Shown here: piece by piece, positions 16,228 through 24,558 of the stretch | Layout: each line of letters opens with the position of its first letter | How positions within the stretch are numbered: position 1 is the stretch's first letter | Assembly: GCF_018613315.1 (NCBI RefSeq) | Contig: NZ_JAGGQL010000025.1 | Coordinates: 1-56,666, forward strand | Source of the DNA: Bacillus sp. ISL-37 | GTDB taxonomy: Bacteria; Bacillota; Bacilli; Bacillales; Cytobacillaceae | Direction: 5' to 3' | Length of the DNA stretch: 56,666 nt | Program-made: the position numbers and the translations under genes | Notes under the pieces: generated by a model | What the model saw: the letters and a program-made list of their open reading frames with translations, nothing else | Told to the model about the DNA's origin: nothing | Database searches by the model: none

Positions 16228-17712
16228 TCACTTTCGATTTAATTTAGAAAGTGGATCGATAATCTTGCCGTTTTGATATACTTCAAAATGAAGATGAATT
16301 CCAGTGGAATTACCTGTTCTTCCCATGATCCCGATACTCGAACCGCGGGAAACTGTCTGGCCTACGCTAACTGAGATGGATGCAAGGTGTGCATACATCG
16401 TGCGGTAGCCGTTATTGTGGTCGATGATGATTTTGTTGCCGTATCCATCACCCTTATTACCAGCATATACTACGTTCCCATTATCAGCAGCCTTGATAGT
16501 GTAGTTGCTTGGTCTCGCGATATCGATTCCTTTATGCATCCTGCTCCAGCGATAGCCCTGGCGGCTCGATACATATCCGCCGTTTGTCGGCCATACGAAA
16601 GTACCATCTCCGCGTGAAGGAACAACTTTTGTTCCTTTGATGACGATTTCCTTAACGGGCTCTTCAAGCACTTCTTCATTTATAACTTCTCTCTTGATTT
16701 CCTTGCCGTTTTGTTCAGATACGGAGTAGGTAGTGCCTTTCAATCCAACTTGGCCTTCCTGCTGCTTTTTCGTATCTCCCTTGAACATGGAAGAGTCTTC
16801 TTTAATTTCTCTTTCGAAAGGCACTTCTTTTTGTTCGTAAACCTGGCGATCGACCACGACTTCGACGAATGGCTTCAAGACAGTCACATTCAATTCCTGT
16901 CCTGGTTTTAGTACAGCGTCTTCAGTAAGACCTTCATTTAAAGAAAGTAATTCAGCAAGCTTCAGGTTATGTGAATTCGCAATGTTTCCTAACACATCCC
17001 CTTCTTTAACCTGGTACTTCTGTTCCTCTAAAGTACCCTTTTTAAGGAGCTCGACCGCTTCCGCTATAGAAAGTACTTTTCCAGGATCAACTTTTTCATC
17101 AGCATGTGAAACTTCACGAGTTAAATAAACGTCTATTATACGAGTTTCATTTGCTTTTACTTCGGGTACTGGTAGATTAGGAGTTTCTTTTCTACTCTCC
17201 ACCTCGGCTAATTCTTCTTCAGTAACGTGTTCTAGCATTAATGTCCTAAGGACTTCATTTGCTGCTTCTTGATCTTTTACATAAGCAACAGACTGTTCAC
17301 CGATCACAATAGCGGATGCTTCAGCCTGGACATTCAACTCGTCTTTAAGAACATCTAGTACTTCATTTGTATTTGTATTGTCAGCTGAGCTGAACACCTG
17401 CTCAGGAACAAAAGACACATCTAACCCAAGCTCGACATCAAGATCTGCGTATTCCTTCTCAACGGATGTCAACTTATCTTCTACCAGCTGTTCTACTTGC
17501 GCCTTATCTGTAACAGTTCCTACAAATTTATTATTTACATAAACATGATACATTGTTGTTAAGTCTGAATCCGCCGCAAGTGCAGAATTCCCTGCACCAA
17601 AAGACAATGCAGCTACAGTTACCGCTGCCATGATTGACTTTTTTATTGCTGGCTTCATCTCTTTAGATGTTTTGCCGGCAAGATTGGACAGCCTATGTTT
17701 TAAATTATTCAT
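16228..17712 (-). CDS. Secreted LysM-G5-M23 peptidoglycan endopeptidase
   Basis: About 494 aa, starting MNNLKHRLSNLAGK after an AGGAGG. A hydrophobic export segment lies at about 28-47 (IMAAVTVAALSFGAGNSALAA), with a possible AxA cleavage. A repeat-rich stalk follows, then a LysM domain (VKEGDVLGNIANSHNLKLAELLSLNEGL), a G5-like domain with many Lys-Glu-Val strands, and a C-terminal M23 metallopeptidase with HKGIDIA and the HLHFEV zinc motif. It cuts peptide cross-links of peptidoglycan. Candidate WalR boxes lie upstream at 17830 and 18038, consistent with control by the adjacent WalRK system. Confidence 0.9.
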   Translation of the reverse strand: MNNLKHRLSNLAGKTSKEMKPAIKKSIMAAVTVAALSFGAGNSALAADSDLTTMYHVYVNNKFVGTVTDKAQVEQLVEDKLTSVEKEYADLDVELGLDVSFVPEQVFSSADNTNTNEVLDVLKDELNVQAEASAIVIGEQSVAYVKDQEAANEVLRTLMLEHVTEEELAEVESRKETPNLPVPEVKANETRIIDVYLTREVSHADEKVDPGKVLSIAEAVELLKKGTLEEQKYQVKEGDVLGNIANSHNLKLAELLSLNEGLTEDAVLKPGQELNVTVLKPFVEVVVDRQVYEQKEVPFEREIKEDSSMFKGDTKKQQEGQVGLKGTTYSVSEQNGKEIKREVINEEVLEEPVKEIVIKGTKVVPSRGDGTFVWPTNGGYVSSRQGYRWSRMHKGIDIARPSNYTIKAADNGNVVYAGNKGDGYGNKIIIDHNNGYRTMYAHLASISVSVGQTVSRGSSIGIMGRTGNSTGIHLHFEVYQNGKIIDPLSKLNRK

Positions 17713-17829
17713 CCTGATCCTCCTACAACGGTCAAACACTATTAGTCTAGTTCTAAATAACTATTATCTGATAATTGTACCTTTATACTTTACCATATAA
17801 TGTATCGTTAGGAAGACTAGTCTTCATTA

Positions 17830-17846
17830 TGTAACAAAAATGTATA
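17830..17846 (+). promoter_or_regulatory. Near-match WalR box
   Basis: TGTAAC-N5-TGTATA differs from the WalR consensus TGTWAH-N5-TGTWAH at one position. It is about 120 bp upstream of the M23 start, in reverse orientation to the gene. Confidence 0.4.
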
Positions 17847-18037
17847 ATAGCTGACATTTTATTACGATATTTGTCAGTTAAATGGAATTCGGTGTCAGCA
17901 TATTTTCCTATCTCTTTTATTAAAAATGAGCAGAAAACCTAGTAATATCAGCGTATTCTCCTACTTTAGGAGCATAATTAATGAACAATGTTGTTAATAG
18001 CAACACAAACATGTTAAAAATAGGAAGTTTATCTTTA

Positions 18038-18054
18038 TGTTACATAAATGTTAC
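18038..18054 (+). promoter_or_regulatory. WalR box, perfect consensus
   Basis: TGTTAC-ATAAA-TGTTAC fits TGTWAH-N5-TGTWAH exactly. It lies 326 bp upstream of the M23 start and immediately downstream of the tRNA-cluster terminator. The distance and the orientation opposite to the gene leave its role unproven. The rest of 17713-18037 shows no gene. Confidence 0.5.
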
Positions 18055-18055
18055 A

Positions 18056-18094
18056 AAAAAAAGAGAGCATGTCATATGACACGCTCCCTTTTTT
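18056..18094 (-). terminator. Terminator of the tRNA cluster
   Basis: On the minus strand GGGAGCGTGTCATATGACAT continues into GCTCTC, forming a strong stem around a central palindrome and followed by T residues. It starts just after tRNA-Phe. Confidence 0.9.
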
Positions 18095-18096
18095 AA

Positions 18097-18169
18097 TGGC
18101 TCAGGACGGAATCGAACCGCCGACACAAGGATTTTCAGTCCTTTGCTCTACCGACTGAGCTACTGAGCC
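18097..18169 (-). tRNA. tRNA-Phe (GAA)
   Basis: 73 nt. Acceptor stem GGCTCAG/CTGAGCC with discriminator A, D arm GCTCAGTCGGTAGAGC, anticodon loop CTGAAAA giving GAA, and T loop GGTTCGATTCC. CCA is not encoded. It is the last gene of a minus-strand Lys-Glu-Phe cluster. A copy of its first 27 or so nucleotides, plus a structured element, lies just upstream. Confidence 0.97.
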
Positions 18170-18174
18170 AAGAT

Positions 18175-18311
18175 AAAATGTTGTTCCCTAAACTTTGATT
18201 GGTTTAGGTCCTTTGCTCGAATGACCTTGCGGTCTTTCTCGCAGGTTGCCGCAGATGCTTAATCGATGATGTGAGCAACCTGCTCTACCGACTGAGCTAC
18301 TGAGCCAAGAT
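18175..18311 (-). repeat. tRNA-associated structured element, copy 1, with tRNA-Phe 5' fragment
   Basis: Bases 18281-18311 repeat exactly the 31 bases 18144-18174 covering the 5' part of tRNA-Phe. Between them are about 106 bases related to copy 2 near tRNA-Lys. The element contains two dyads: GACC-ttgc-GGTC, and GCAGGTTGC pairing with GCAACCTGC. The acceptor 3' strand is missing, so the fragment cannot make a tRNA. Confidence 0.75.
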
Positions 18312-18339
18312 ATTATTTAATTTTTCGCTAAGCCTTTTA

Positions 18340-18371
18340 AGGATGTTTATTTTCGCTGCGCGAAAAAAACT
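18340..18371 (-). repeat. Inter-tRNA hairpin repeat, diverged copy
   Basis: AAGGATGTTTATTTTCGC-TGC-GCGAAAA: TTTTCGC pairs with GCGAAAA. It is the same unit as the three tandem copies at 18478-18570 and lies between tRNA-Glu and the Phe fragment. Confidence 0.65.
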
Positions 18372-18374
18372 AAG

Positions 18375-18446
18375 TGACCCCTACGGGATTCGAACCCGTG
18401 TTACCGCCGTGAAAGGGCGGTGTCTTAACCGCTTGACCAAGGGGCC
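18375..18446 (-). tRNA. tRNA-Glu (TTC)
   Basis: 72 nt. Acceptor GGCCCCT/AGGGGTC with one G-T pair and discriminator A, anticodon stem CCGCC/GGCGG with loop CTTTCAC giving TTC, and T loop GGTTCGAATCC. CCA is not encoded. It is the middle gene of the cluster. Confidence 0.97.
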
Positions 18447-18477
18447 AGATATTAAGTTGATCCTTTTTCTCTGAGTT

Positions 18478-18570
18478 AAGGAAGTTTATTTTCGCTGTCG
18501 CGAATCTAAGGAAGATTATTTTTGCTGACAAAAATCTAAGGAAGTTTATTTTCGCTGTCGCGAAAAAAAC
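18478..18570 (-). repeat. Three tandem 30-31 bp hairpin repeats between tRNA-Lys and tRNA-Glu
   Basis: Units begin at about 18478, 18508 and 18538 with the consensus AAGGAAGTTTATTTTCGCTG, ending in TCGCGAA. Each contains a palindrome: TTTTCGC-TGTC-GCGAAAA in the third unit and TTTTTG-CTGA-CAAAAA in the second. The stem sequence changes while pairing is kept. They lie in the spacer of the tRNA transcript. Confidence 0.75.
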
Positions 18571-18574
18571 TTGG

Positions 18575-18647
18575 TGAGCCATGAAGGACTCGAACCTTCG
18601 ACCCTCTGATTAAAAGTCAGATGCTCTACCGACTGAGCTAATGGCTC
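18575..18647 (-). tRNA. tRNA-Lys (TTT)
   Basis: 73 nt. Acceptor GAGCCAT/ATGGCTC with discriminator A, D arm GCTCAGTCGGTAGAGC, anticodon stem TCTGA/TCAGA with loop CTTTTAA giving TTT, and T loop GGTTCGAGTCC. CCA is not encoded. It is the first complete tRNA of the cluster. A copy of its 5' end lies about 120 bp upstream next to the likely promoter. Confidence 0.97.
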
Positions 18648-18653
18648 GTAATA

Positions 18654-18778
18654 TGTTTCAACCCTAAACGAAGTTTTGTTTGATACAGTGCTCAAAAGAC
18701 CTTCGGCCTTTCTCGCAAGTTGCCGCTGAAGCGAACTCCTGGATGCAAGCAACTGACTGAGCTAATGGCTCGTAATAT
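18654..18778 (-). repeat. tRNA-associated structured element, copy 2, with tRNA-Lys 5' fragment
   Basis: Bases 18755-18778 repeat exactly the 24 bases 18630-18653 at the 5' end of tRNA-Lys. The intervening 101 bases align with copy 1: shared CCTAAAC, GACCTT-CGG-CTTTCTCGCA and GTTGCCGC blocks. The GCAAGTTGC/GCAACT dyad differs in sequence from copy 1 but still pairs. A TATATA -10-like sequence directly upstream suggests transcripts begin inside the tRNA fragment. Confidence 0.75.
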
Positions 18779-18960
18779 ATACAAACTTTATCACTTTTTG
18801 TCGAATCAGTGACAACGTTGTTTATATTACCATAGCATTTTATTGTTTGTATATATCTTTTTAAAATATTTTTTGCTTTTTCATGTTTTTCTTCGTAGTT
18901 CACTCTGCTTTCCTTAAATTTGTTCCATTTTATAATAGAGGTTTACTAAAATACGGGTTA

Positions 18961-19057
18961 ATTCCGCGAAGTTAGGTTGTTTTCCCGCGAAAAGGAATGG
19001 TATTCCCGCGAAAAACCACATTAATTCCGCGAATTCAAACCGGAATCCCGCGAACTG
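18961..19057. repeat. Array of five CCGCGAA motifs at exactly 21-bp pitch
   Basis: CCGCGAA starts at 18964, 18985, 19006, 19027 and 19048. Each is preceded by TTC/ATC and separated by non-conserved 14-bp spacers. The array lies between the purA terminator and the tRNA-cluster promoter. It is not a CRISPR: the repeats are far too short. Confidence 0.85.
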
Positions 19058-19086
19058 GAAACAGCTGGAATTACCGCTATAAAAAA

Positions 19087-19117
19087 CAAGCCCCCGATCC
19101 TAATCATCGGGGGCTTG
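19087..19117 (-). terminator. purA terminator
   Basis: CAAGCCCCCGAT pairs with ATCGGGGGCTTG (12 bp), followed on the minus strand by TTTTTT. It lies 11 bases after the purA stop. Confidence 0.95.
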
Positions 19118-19128
19118 ATCAATAATTA

Positions 19129-20418
19129 TTATGATCTCCACGGGCTGCGGACGACGTTTGTCTGGGTGCGGTCCGGGCCGACTGAGAAGATGGATAATGG
19201 GATGCCTGTCAGTTGTGAGATGCGCTCAAGATAGTGTCTTGCGTTTTCTGGCAGTTGGTCTAGTGATTTCACACCTGTGATGTCTTCTGTCCAGCCTGGC
19301 AGCTCCTCGTAGACTGGCTCACATTCAGCGAGTGTCTTAAGGCTTGCCGGGAATTCTTCAATTAACTCACCCTTGTAGCGGTATGCTACACAGATTTTGA
19401 GCGTTTCAATTCCCGTTAAAACATCGATAGAGTTCAACGATAAATCAGTGATGCCGCTGACACGGCGGGCATGGCGGACAACGACGCTGTCGAACCAGCC
19501 GACACGGCGCGGGCGGCCTGTTGTCGTACCGTATTCTCGTCCTACTTCGCGAATCTGGTGGCCGATTTCGTTATCTAACTCTGTAGGGAATGGTCCGTCA
19601 CCGACACGAGTCGTATAAGCTTTTGAAACTCCTACGATATGGGTGATTTTCGTTGGTCCTACACCTGAACCAATGGTGACACCGCCAGCTACGGGATTGG
19701 ATGATGTAACAAATGGATATGTTCCCTGGTCGATATCGAGCATGACGCCCTGTGCACCTTCAAATAGTACACGTCGTCCTTCATCCAAAGCATCATTCAA
19801 AACGACAGATGTGTCGACCACATAATCTTTGACTTGCTGACCATACTCGTAATACTCGTCTAAAATATCCTCAAGCTTAAATCCTTCAGTTTCATAGATG
19901 CGCTCGAGCAGGCGGTTCTTCTCCTCGAGATTGCGCTTTAGCTTCTCCTCGAAAACTTCCCTGTCAAGAAGGTCGGCAATCCTGATACCAGTTCTCGCAG
20001 CTTTGTCCATGTATGCAGGACCTATCCCCTTCTTGGTCGTTCCTATTTTATTGGCACCCTTGCTCGCTTCTTCCACTTCATCAAGTTTCAAGTGATACGG
20101 AAGAATGACGTGCGCGCGATTGCTGATTCGCAGGTTGTCTGTCGTAACGTTTTTATCGTGAAGATAGGCTAGTTCCTTCACGAGCGCTTTTGGATCCACA
20201 ACCATGCCGTTTCCGATAACACTGACTTTATCTCTATAGAAAATCCCTGATGGAATCAAATGCAATTTATATGTTTCACCATTAAACTTTATTGTATGTC
20301 CTGCGTTGTTCCCTCCCTGGTAACGGGCAATCACTTCAGCATTTTCTGAAAGGAAGTCAGTAATCTTCCCTTTTCCTTCGTCTCCCCATTGTGTACCAAC
20401 TACTACTACGGATGACAT
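19129..20418 (-). CDS. purA: Adenylosuccinate synthetase
   Basis: 429 aa, the full family length. It makes adenylosuccinate from IMP, aspartate and GTP, the first step from IMP to AMP, in the cytoplasm. Signatures include the GTP P-loop and catalytic Asp in [11 protein letters not shown] (8-18), His in GGNNAGHT (36-43), the IMP-binding [11 protein letters not shown], and C-terminal SVGPDRTQT. It stands alone with its own terminator. An inverted CGAAC pair about 95-130 bp upstream is a likely PurR operator. Confidence 0.98.
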   Translation of the reverse strand: MSSVVVVGTQWGDEGKGKITDFLSENAEVIARYQGGNNAGHTIKFNGETYKLHLIPSGIFYRDKVSVIGNGMVVDPKALVKELAYLHDKNVTTDNLRISNRAHVILPYHLKLDEVEEASKGANKIGTTKKGIGPAYMDKAARTGIRIADLLDREVFEEKLKRNLEEKNRLLERIYETEGFKLEDILDEYYEYGQQVKDYVVDTSVVLNDALDEGRRVLFEGAQGVMLDIDQGTYPFVTSSNPVAGGVTIGSGVGPTKITHIVGVSKAYTTRVGDGPFPTELDNEIGHQIREVGREYGTTTGRPRRVGWFDSVVVRHARRVSGITDLSLNSIDVLTGIETLKICVAYRYKGELIEEFPASLKTLAECEPVYEELPGWTEDITGVKSLDQLPENARHYLERISQLTGIPLSIFSVGPDRTQTNVVRSPWRS

Positions 20419-20505
20419 AAAAAAAGCACCTCCAAAGGTATACGGTTAATTTTTTTCCGCTTCAAACATATAAAGTTTACCAGTAATAATACTATAAAGT
20501 CAATT

Positions 20506-20546
20506 AAACACGAACATTAATTTTATATTATAATTATTTCGTTCGT
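20506..20546. promoter_or_regulatory. PurR operator (PurBox pair) upstream of purA
   Basis: A CGAACATT core at 20511-20518 and an inverted GTTCG at 20541-20545, in very AT-rich DNA. This resembles the two facing PurBoxes of B. subtilis pur genes. The cores are 25 bp apart, slightly more than usual. Confidence 0.55.
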
Positions 20547-20584
20547 AAAACCCTACATCCTATATATACTAAATAAAATATCAG

Positions 20585-20620
20585 CAAAAAAAAGAGAATC
20601 AATCCATAAGGATCAATTCT
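20585..20620 (-). terminator. dnaB helicase terminator
   Basis: GAGAATTGATCC pairs with GGATTGATTCTC, followed by eight T residues on the minus strand, directly after the helicase stop codon. Confidence 0.93.
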
Positions 20621-20622
20621 CA

Positions 20623-21987
20623 TTATGCCCCAGGTGGAGCGTACGATTCGTCATACCTGTTTTCAATGTTGACGAATTTATTGTATTCTTTTACGAATGC
20701 CAGCTTTACGGTTCCTACCGGGCCGTTACGCTGCTTGGCAATGATGATCTCAATGATGTTCTTGTCTTCGGATTCCTTATCATAATAGTCATCACGGTAA
20801 AGGAAGGCTACGATATCGGCATCCTGCTCAATTGAACCGGATTCACGAATATCAGACATCATCGGACGCTTGTCCTGTCGCTGTTCCACTCCACGGGAAA
20901 GCTGGGACAGTGCGATGACAGGGACCTGCAATTCACGCGCTAACTGCTTAAGGGAACGGGATATCTCAGATACTTCCTGCTGACGGTTTTCGCCGGCACG
21001 TCCGCTCCCGAGGATCAACTGCAAATAGTCAATCATGATCATGCCCAGTCCTTGTTCCTGCTTTAGGCGGCGGCATTTTGACCTGATATCGGTAATTTTG
21101 ACACCCGGAGTATCGTCAATGAAGATTCCTGTATTCGACAGGCTTCCCATTGCCATCGTCAACTTGCCCCAGTCCTCATCAGTCAGGGAACCTGTACGAA
21201 GCCTCTGGGCATCGATATTTCCTTCCGCACAAAGGACACGCATGACAAGCTGTTCTGCCCCCATCTCCAAACTAAAGATCGCGACATTCTCTCCTGTCTT
21301 TTTCGCAACGTTCTGGGCGATATTCAAGGCGAATGCTGTTTTACCAACAGAAGGACGTGCGCCAACGATGATCAAATCGTTTCGCTGAAAGCCAGCTGTT
21401 ATTCGGTCAAGCTCGGTAAAGCCAGTCTCAAGGCCGGTGATATCACCTTGACGGTTATGCATTTCCTCAATATTATCGTATGTCCTGACAAGGACATCTT
21501 TTATATTATGGAAGGCTCCTCCGCCTTTGCGTTGGGCAACCTCCATTATGTTCTTTTCTGCTTCGGCAAGTAATGCTTCGACTTCATCCTCACGCATATA
21601 GCCATCTTCAGCGATGCCTGATGCTGTCCGGATCAGCCTTCTCAGCAATGACTTTTCTTCTACGATTCTAGCATAATACTCTATATTAGCAGCCGTCGGG
21701 ACGGATGCAGCCAATTCACTTAAATAACTGACCCCGCCAACGTCTTCAATCAGCTTGGATGAAGCAAGCTCTTCTGTGACGGTTACAAGGTCGATTGCTT
21801 TACCTTTATCATTCAAATCCAGCATGACGCTGAAGATTTTCTGGTGTGCTACGCGGTAAAAGTCTTCTGGTATAAGTAATTCTGAAGCAAGAGTTAAAGC
21901 TGATGGCTCTAAAAAAATTGCACCAATTACGGCTTGTTCCGCTTCCATGTTTTGCGGCGGAAGTCGATCCGCGAATAATTCACTCAT
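20623..21987 (-). CDS. dnaB: Replicative DNA helicase (DnaB family; DnaC in B. subtilis)
   Basis: 454 aa. The N-terminal helicase-bundle domain (about 1-110) is joined by a linker to a RecA-like C-terminal domain with Walker A GARPSVGKTAFAL (about 209-221), Walker B MIMIDYLQL and the arginine-finger region IALSQLSRGVEQR. The hexamer unwinds the chromosome at the fork, loaded at oriC. B. subtilis calls this gene dnaC. It lies between purA and rplI, as expected. Confidence 0.97.
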   Translation of the reverse strand: MSELFADRLPPQNMEAEQAVIGAIFLEPSALTLASELLIPEDFYRVAHQKIFSVMLDLNDKGKAIDLVTVTEELASSKLIEDVGGVSYLSELAASVPTAANIEYYARIVEEKSLLRRLIRTASGIAEDGYMREDEVEALLAEAEKNIMEVAQRKGGGAFHNIKDVLVRTYDNIEEMHNRQGDITGLETGFTELDRITAGFQRNDLIIVGARPSVGKTAFALNIAQNVAKKTGENVAIFSLEMGAEQLVMRVLCAEGNIDAQRLRTGSLTDEDWGKLTMAMGSLSNTGIFIDDTPGVKITDIRSKCRRLKQEQGLGMIMIDYLQLILGSGRAGENRQQEVSEISRSLKQLARELQVPVIALSQLSRGVEQRQDKRPMMSDIRESGSIEQDADIVAFLYRDDYYDKESEDKNIIEIIIAKQRNGPVGTVKLAFVKEYNKFVNIENRYDESYAPPGA

Positions 21988-22108
21988 CTGCCTGCCCCCT
22001 TACAAAGTGACTCTCTTTCCTCAATGAAAAAGATGACCAGAAGAACCGATCATCTATTTTCTGTAACTATATTATTTTATCATGTTTAAGGCTATATGGA
22101 ACTGTAAA

Positions 22109-22558
22109 TTATTTACCTTCTTTAATGTGGACATTCAAAGTTGCCAGAACATCCTTATGAAGCTTTACTGGAACCTTTGTGTATCCAAGTGTGCGAATAG
22201 CATCCTGAAGCTCAATTTTCCGCTTATCAAGCTTGATGCCATTAGCTTTTTGTAGTTCATCAGCAATCTGCTTGCTTGTGATTGAGCCGAAAAGACGGCC
22301 ATCTTCTCCGGATTTCGCGGATAATTCAACTGTAACTTTTTCCAGCTTTTCCTTCAAAGCTTTCGCATCTTCAAGCTCCTGCTGAGCCACTTTCTCTTCT
22401 TTCTTCTGCTGTGCGTTCAGGGAACTCATAGCCGCTTGATTTGCTTCAACTGCAAGACCCTGTTTAATCAGGAAATTGTGTGCGTAGCCATCTGCCACAT
22501 TTTTGATTTCGCCTTTTTTGCCTTTTCCTTTAACGTCCTTCAAAAAGATTACTTTCAT
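22109..22558 (-). CDS. rplI: 50S ribosomal protein L9
   Basis: 149 aa. The N-terminal RNA-binding domain [20 protein letters not shown] is followed by the long connecting helix (about residues 40-75) and the C-terminal domain with [10 protein letters not shown]. It binds 23S rRNA at the base of the L1 stalk. Its ATG overlaps the gdpP stop codon by 4 bp (ATGA), so the two are translationally coupled. Confidence 0.98.
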   Translation of the reverse strand: MKVIFLKDVKGKGKKGEIKNVADGYAHNFLIKQGLAVEANQAAMSSLNAQQKKEEKVAQQELEDAKALKEKLEKVTVELSAKSGEDGRLFGSITSKQIADELQKANGIKLDKRKIELQDAIRTLGYTKVPVKLHKDVLATLNVHIKEGK

Positions 22559-24528
22559 TCTTTTTGTCCCCCTTCTAAATAATCCTCTATCGCATTTTGT
22601 AAAAGTGTTTCTGCCTCATCCGTAGAGATATCATACATTTGCGTCGCAGCATTGGTTAAATGCCCGCCACCTTGGAGATTTTCCATGACCACCTGGACAT
22701 TGATTTCCCCAAGCGATCTTGCGCTGATGCCTACCGTGTCTTCTGATCTTTTGGAGATCACGAAGGACGCTGACACGCCGTCCATCGTCAGGAGTGTATC
22801 TGCTGCCTGTGCAATCAGGACCTGGTCACAGTAAACATCGTCTTCTCCTTTTGAAATGACAATGCCATCCCGGTAAAAATAAACATTCTCTATAATTTTT
22901 GCTCTTTTGATATAAGTATTAATATCTTCTTTTAAGAACTTCTGTACAAGAACAGTATCCGCTCCATGGCTTCGCAGGTATGATGCAGCGTCAAAAGTAC
23001 GGGCCCCTGTCCTTAAGGTGAAGCTTTTCGTGTCGACGATGATTCCTGCCAATAAAGCAGTAGCCTCAAGCATCTGGATTTTTCCATTCTTCGGCTGGTA
23101 TTCTAGCAATTCCGTTACAAGCTCAGCCGTCGATGAAGCGTAAGGCTCCATATAGACGAGCAGCGGATTTTTAATAAATTCCTCACCGCGGCGATGGTGA
23201 TCAATCACGATTACGTTCTCAATCCGGTTCAATAGTCTTTCATCGATGACAAGTGAAGGTTTATGAGTATCGACAACGACAAGCAATGTGTCGTCAGAAG
23301 CAATTTCATATGCCTGTTCTGGTGTAATGAATCTTGAGTAAAGAGATTCGTTTTCCTTAATCTCATCCATCAAGCGCTGTACACCTGTATCAATCTCATT
23401 TTTATTATACACAATAAAGCCTTCACGCTTGTTCATTTGTGCTACTTTAAGGATACCTATTGACGAACCAATTGCGTCCATATCCGGATTCTTGTGTCCC
23501 ATGATCAAGACCTTATCACTTTCGATAACGAGTTCCTTCAATGCATGAGAAATGACTCGCGCCCTTACCCTTGTGCGCTTTTCAACAGGATTCGTCTTGC
23601 CGCCATAAAACTTAACTTTGCCGTTAGGCTGTTTGATCGCTACCTGATCGCCGCCACGTCCCAAAGCCAAGTCCAGACTGGACTGCGCCTGACTTCCGAG
23701 CTCAGGAAGCGAGGAGTAACCCGTACCAACACCAATGCTCAAAGTTAATGGGACATTCTGCTTCGATGTTGTTTCCCTGACTTCATCGAGAATCGTAAAT
23801 TTTCCTTTTTCGAGCAGCTGGAGAATATGTTCACTAAAAACAGCGATGAATCGTTCTGAAGAAACCCTCTTAAGGAATACTCCATTATTGGTAGCCCATT
23901 TATTTAAAATGGAGGTAACAAGACTGTTCAAGCTACTTTTCGTCTGGTCATCCATTCCCTGAGTCAGTTCCTCATAGTTATCAAGATAAATAATCGAAAT
24001 GACTGTGCGCTCATCATGGTACATTTTTTCAATTTCTGCCTGTTCGGTCACATCGAAAAAGTAGAGCAGCCTTTCCTCAGGTTTGTGAATAATCCTAAAC
24101 TTCCGGTCATGAAGAGTAATGATTTCAGTTTCTACCTCTTGCTTAATCAATGGAATGACCGCATCGGCTACATCATAAAGCGATTTGCCGACAAGCGAGT
24201 CTTCATTGAAACTAGCAGCAATGAAAGGATTCGTCCACTCAATATAATAGTCGTCATTGATCAGCATGATTCCAATCGGCATTTCCATCAATGCTTCCTC
24301 GCCGACTTTTTTTACCCGATAAGACAGCGTGGAAATGTAGTCTTCCGTCTCCTGCCTAATTATATGGTTCACTTGAAAAATGAGATATATCAACAGGCCA
24401 GTGAGAATGAACCCTGCTGCTCCTATAATCCAGTTATAGTAAGACAGAAATCCAATTAGCACCAGTGTTACGGCCATCAATCCATACAATGGATAACGTA
24501 TTTGCCGCCTCTCTAAATAAGAAGGCAT
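22555..24528 (-). CDS. gdpP: Cyclic-di-AMP phosphodiesterase GdpP
   Basis: 657 aa. Two membrane helices (about residues 12-50), a PAS-like domain (about 85-150), a degenerate GGDEF domain (about 175-300) and a catalytic DHH/DHHA1 module. Metal ligands are seen in [13 protein letters not shown] (about 341), VVVDTHKPS and VIDHHRRG, and the DHHA1 signature is GGGHLTNAA. It hydrolyses c-di-AMP to pApA and so affects potassium, cell-wall and beta-lactam responses. It is coupled to rplI downstream and follows yybS. Confidence 0.97.
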   Translation of the reverse strand: MPSYLERRQIRYPLYGLMAVTLVLIGFLSYYNWIIGAAGFILTGLLIYLIFQVNHIIRQETEDYISTLSYRVKKVGEEALMEMPIGIMLINDDYYIEWTNPFIAASFNEDSLVGKSLYDVADAVIPLIKQEVETEIITLHDRKFRIIHKPEERLLYFFDVTEQAEIEKMYHDERTVISIIYLDNYEELTQGMDDQTKSSLNSLVTSILNKWATNNGVFLKRVSSERFIAVFSEHILQLLEKGKFTILDEVRETTSKQNVPLTLSIGVGTGYSSLPELGSQAQSSLDLALGRGGDQVAIKQPNGKVKFYGGKTNPVEKRTRVRARVISHALKELVIESDKVLIMGHKNPDMDAIGSSIGILKVAQMNKREGFIVYNKNEIDTGVQRLMDEIKENESLYSRFITPEQAYEIASDDTLLVVVDTHKPSLVIDERLLNRIENVIVIDHHRRGEEFIKNPLLVYMEPYASSTAELVTELLEYQPKNGKIQMLEATALLAGIIVDTKSFTLRTGARTFDAASYLRSHGADTVLVQKFLKEDINTYIKRAKIIENVYFYRDGIVISKGEDDVYCDQVLIAQAADTLLTMDGVSASFVISKRSEDTVGISARSLGEINVQVVMENLQGGGHLTNAATQMYDISTDEAETLLQNAIEDYLEGGQKE

Positions 24529-24558
24529 GTGCTCAGCTCCTAAAGCGTTAGTTTCTGA

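Noticed and set aside
18961-19057. Possible CRISPR array
   Set aside because: Repeat core is only 7-10 bp and the period 21 bp, with no cas genes. The same applies to 42194-42284.
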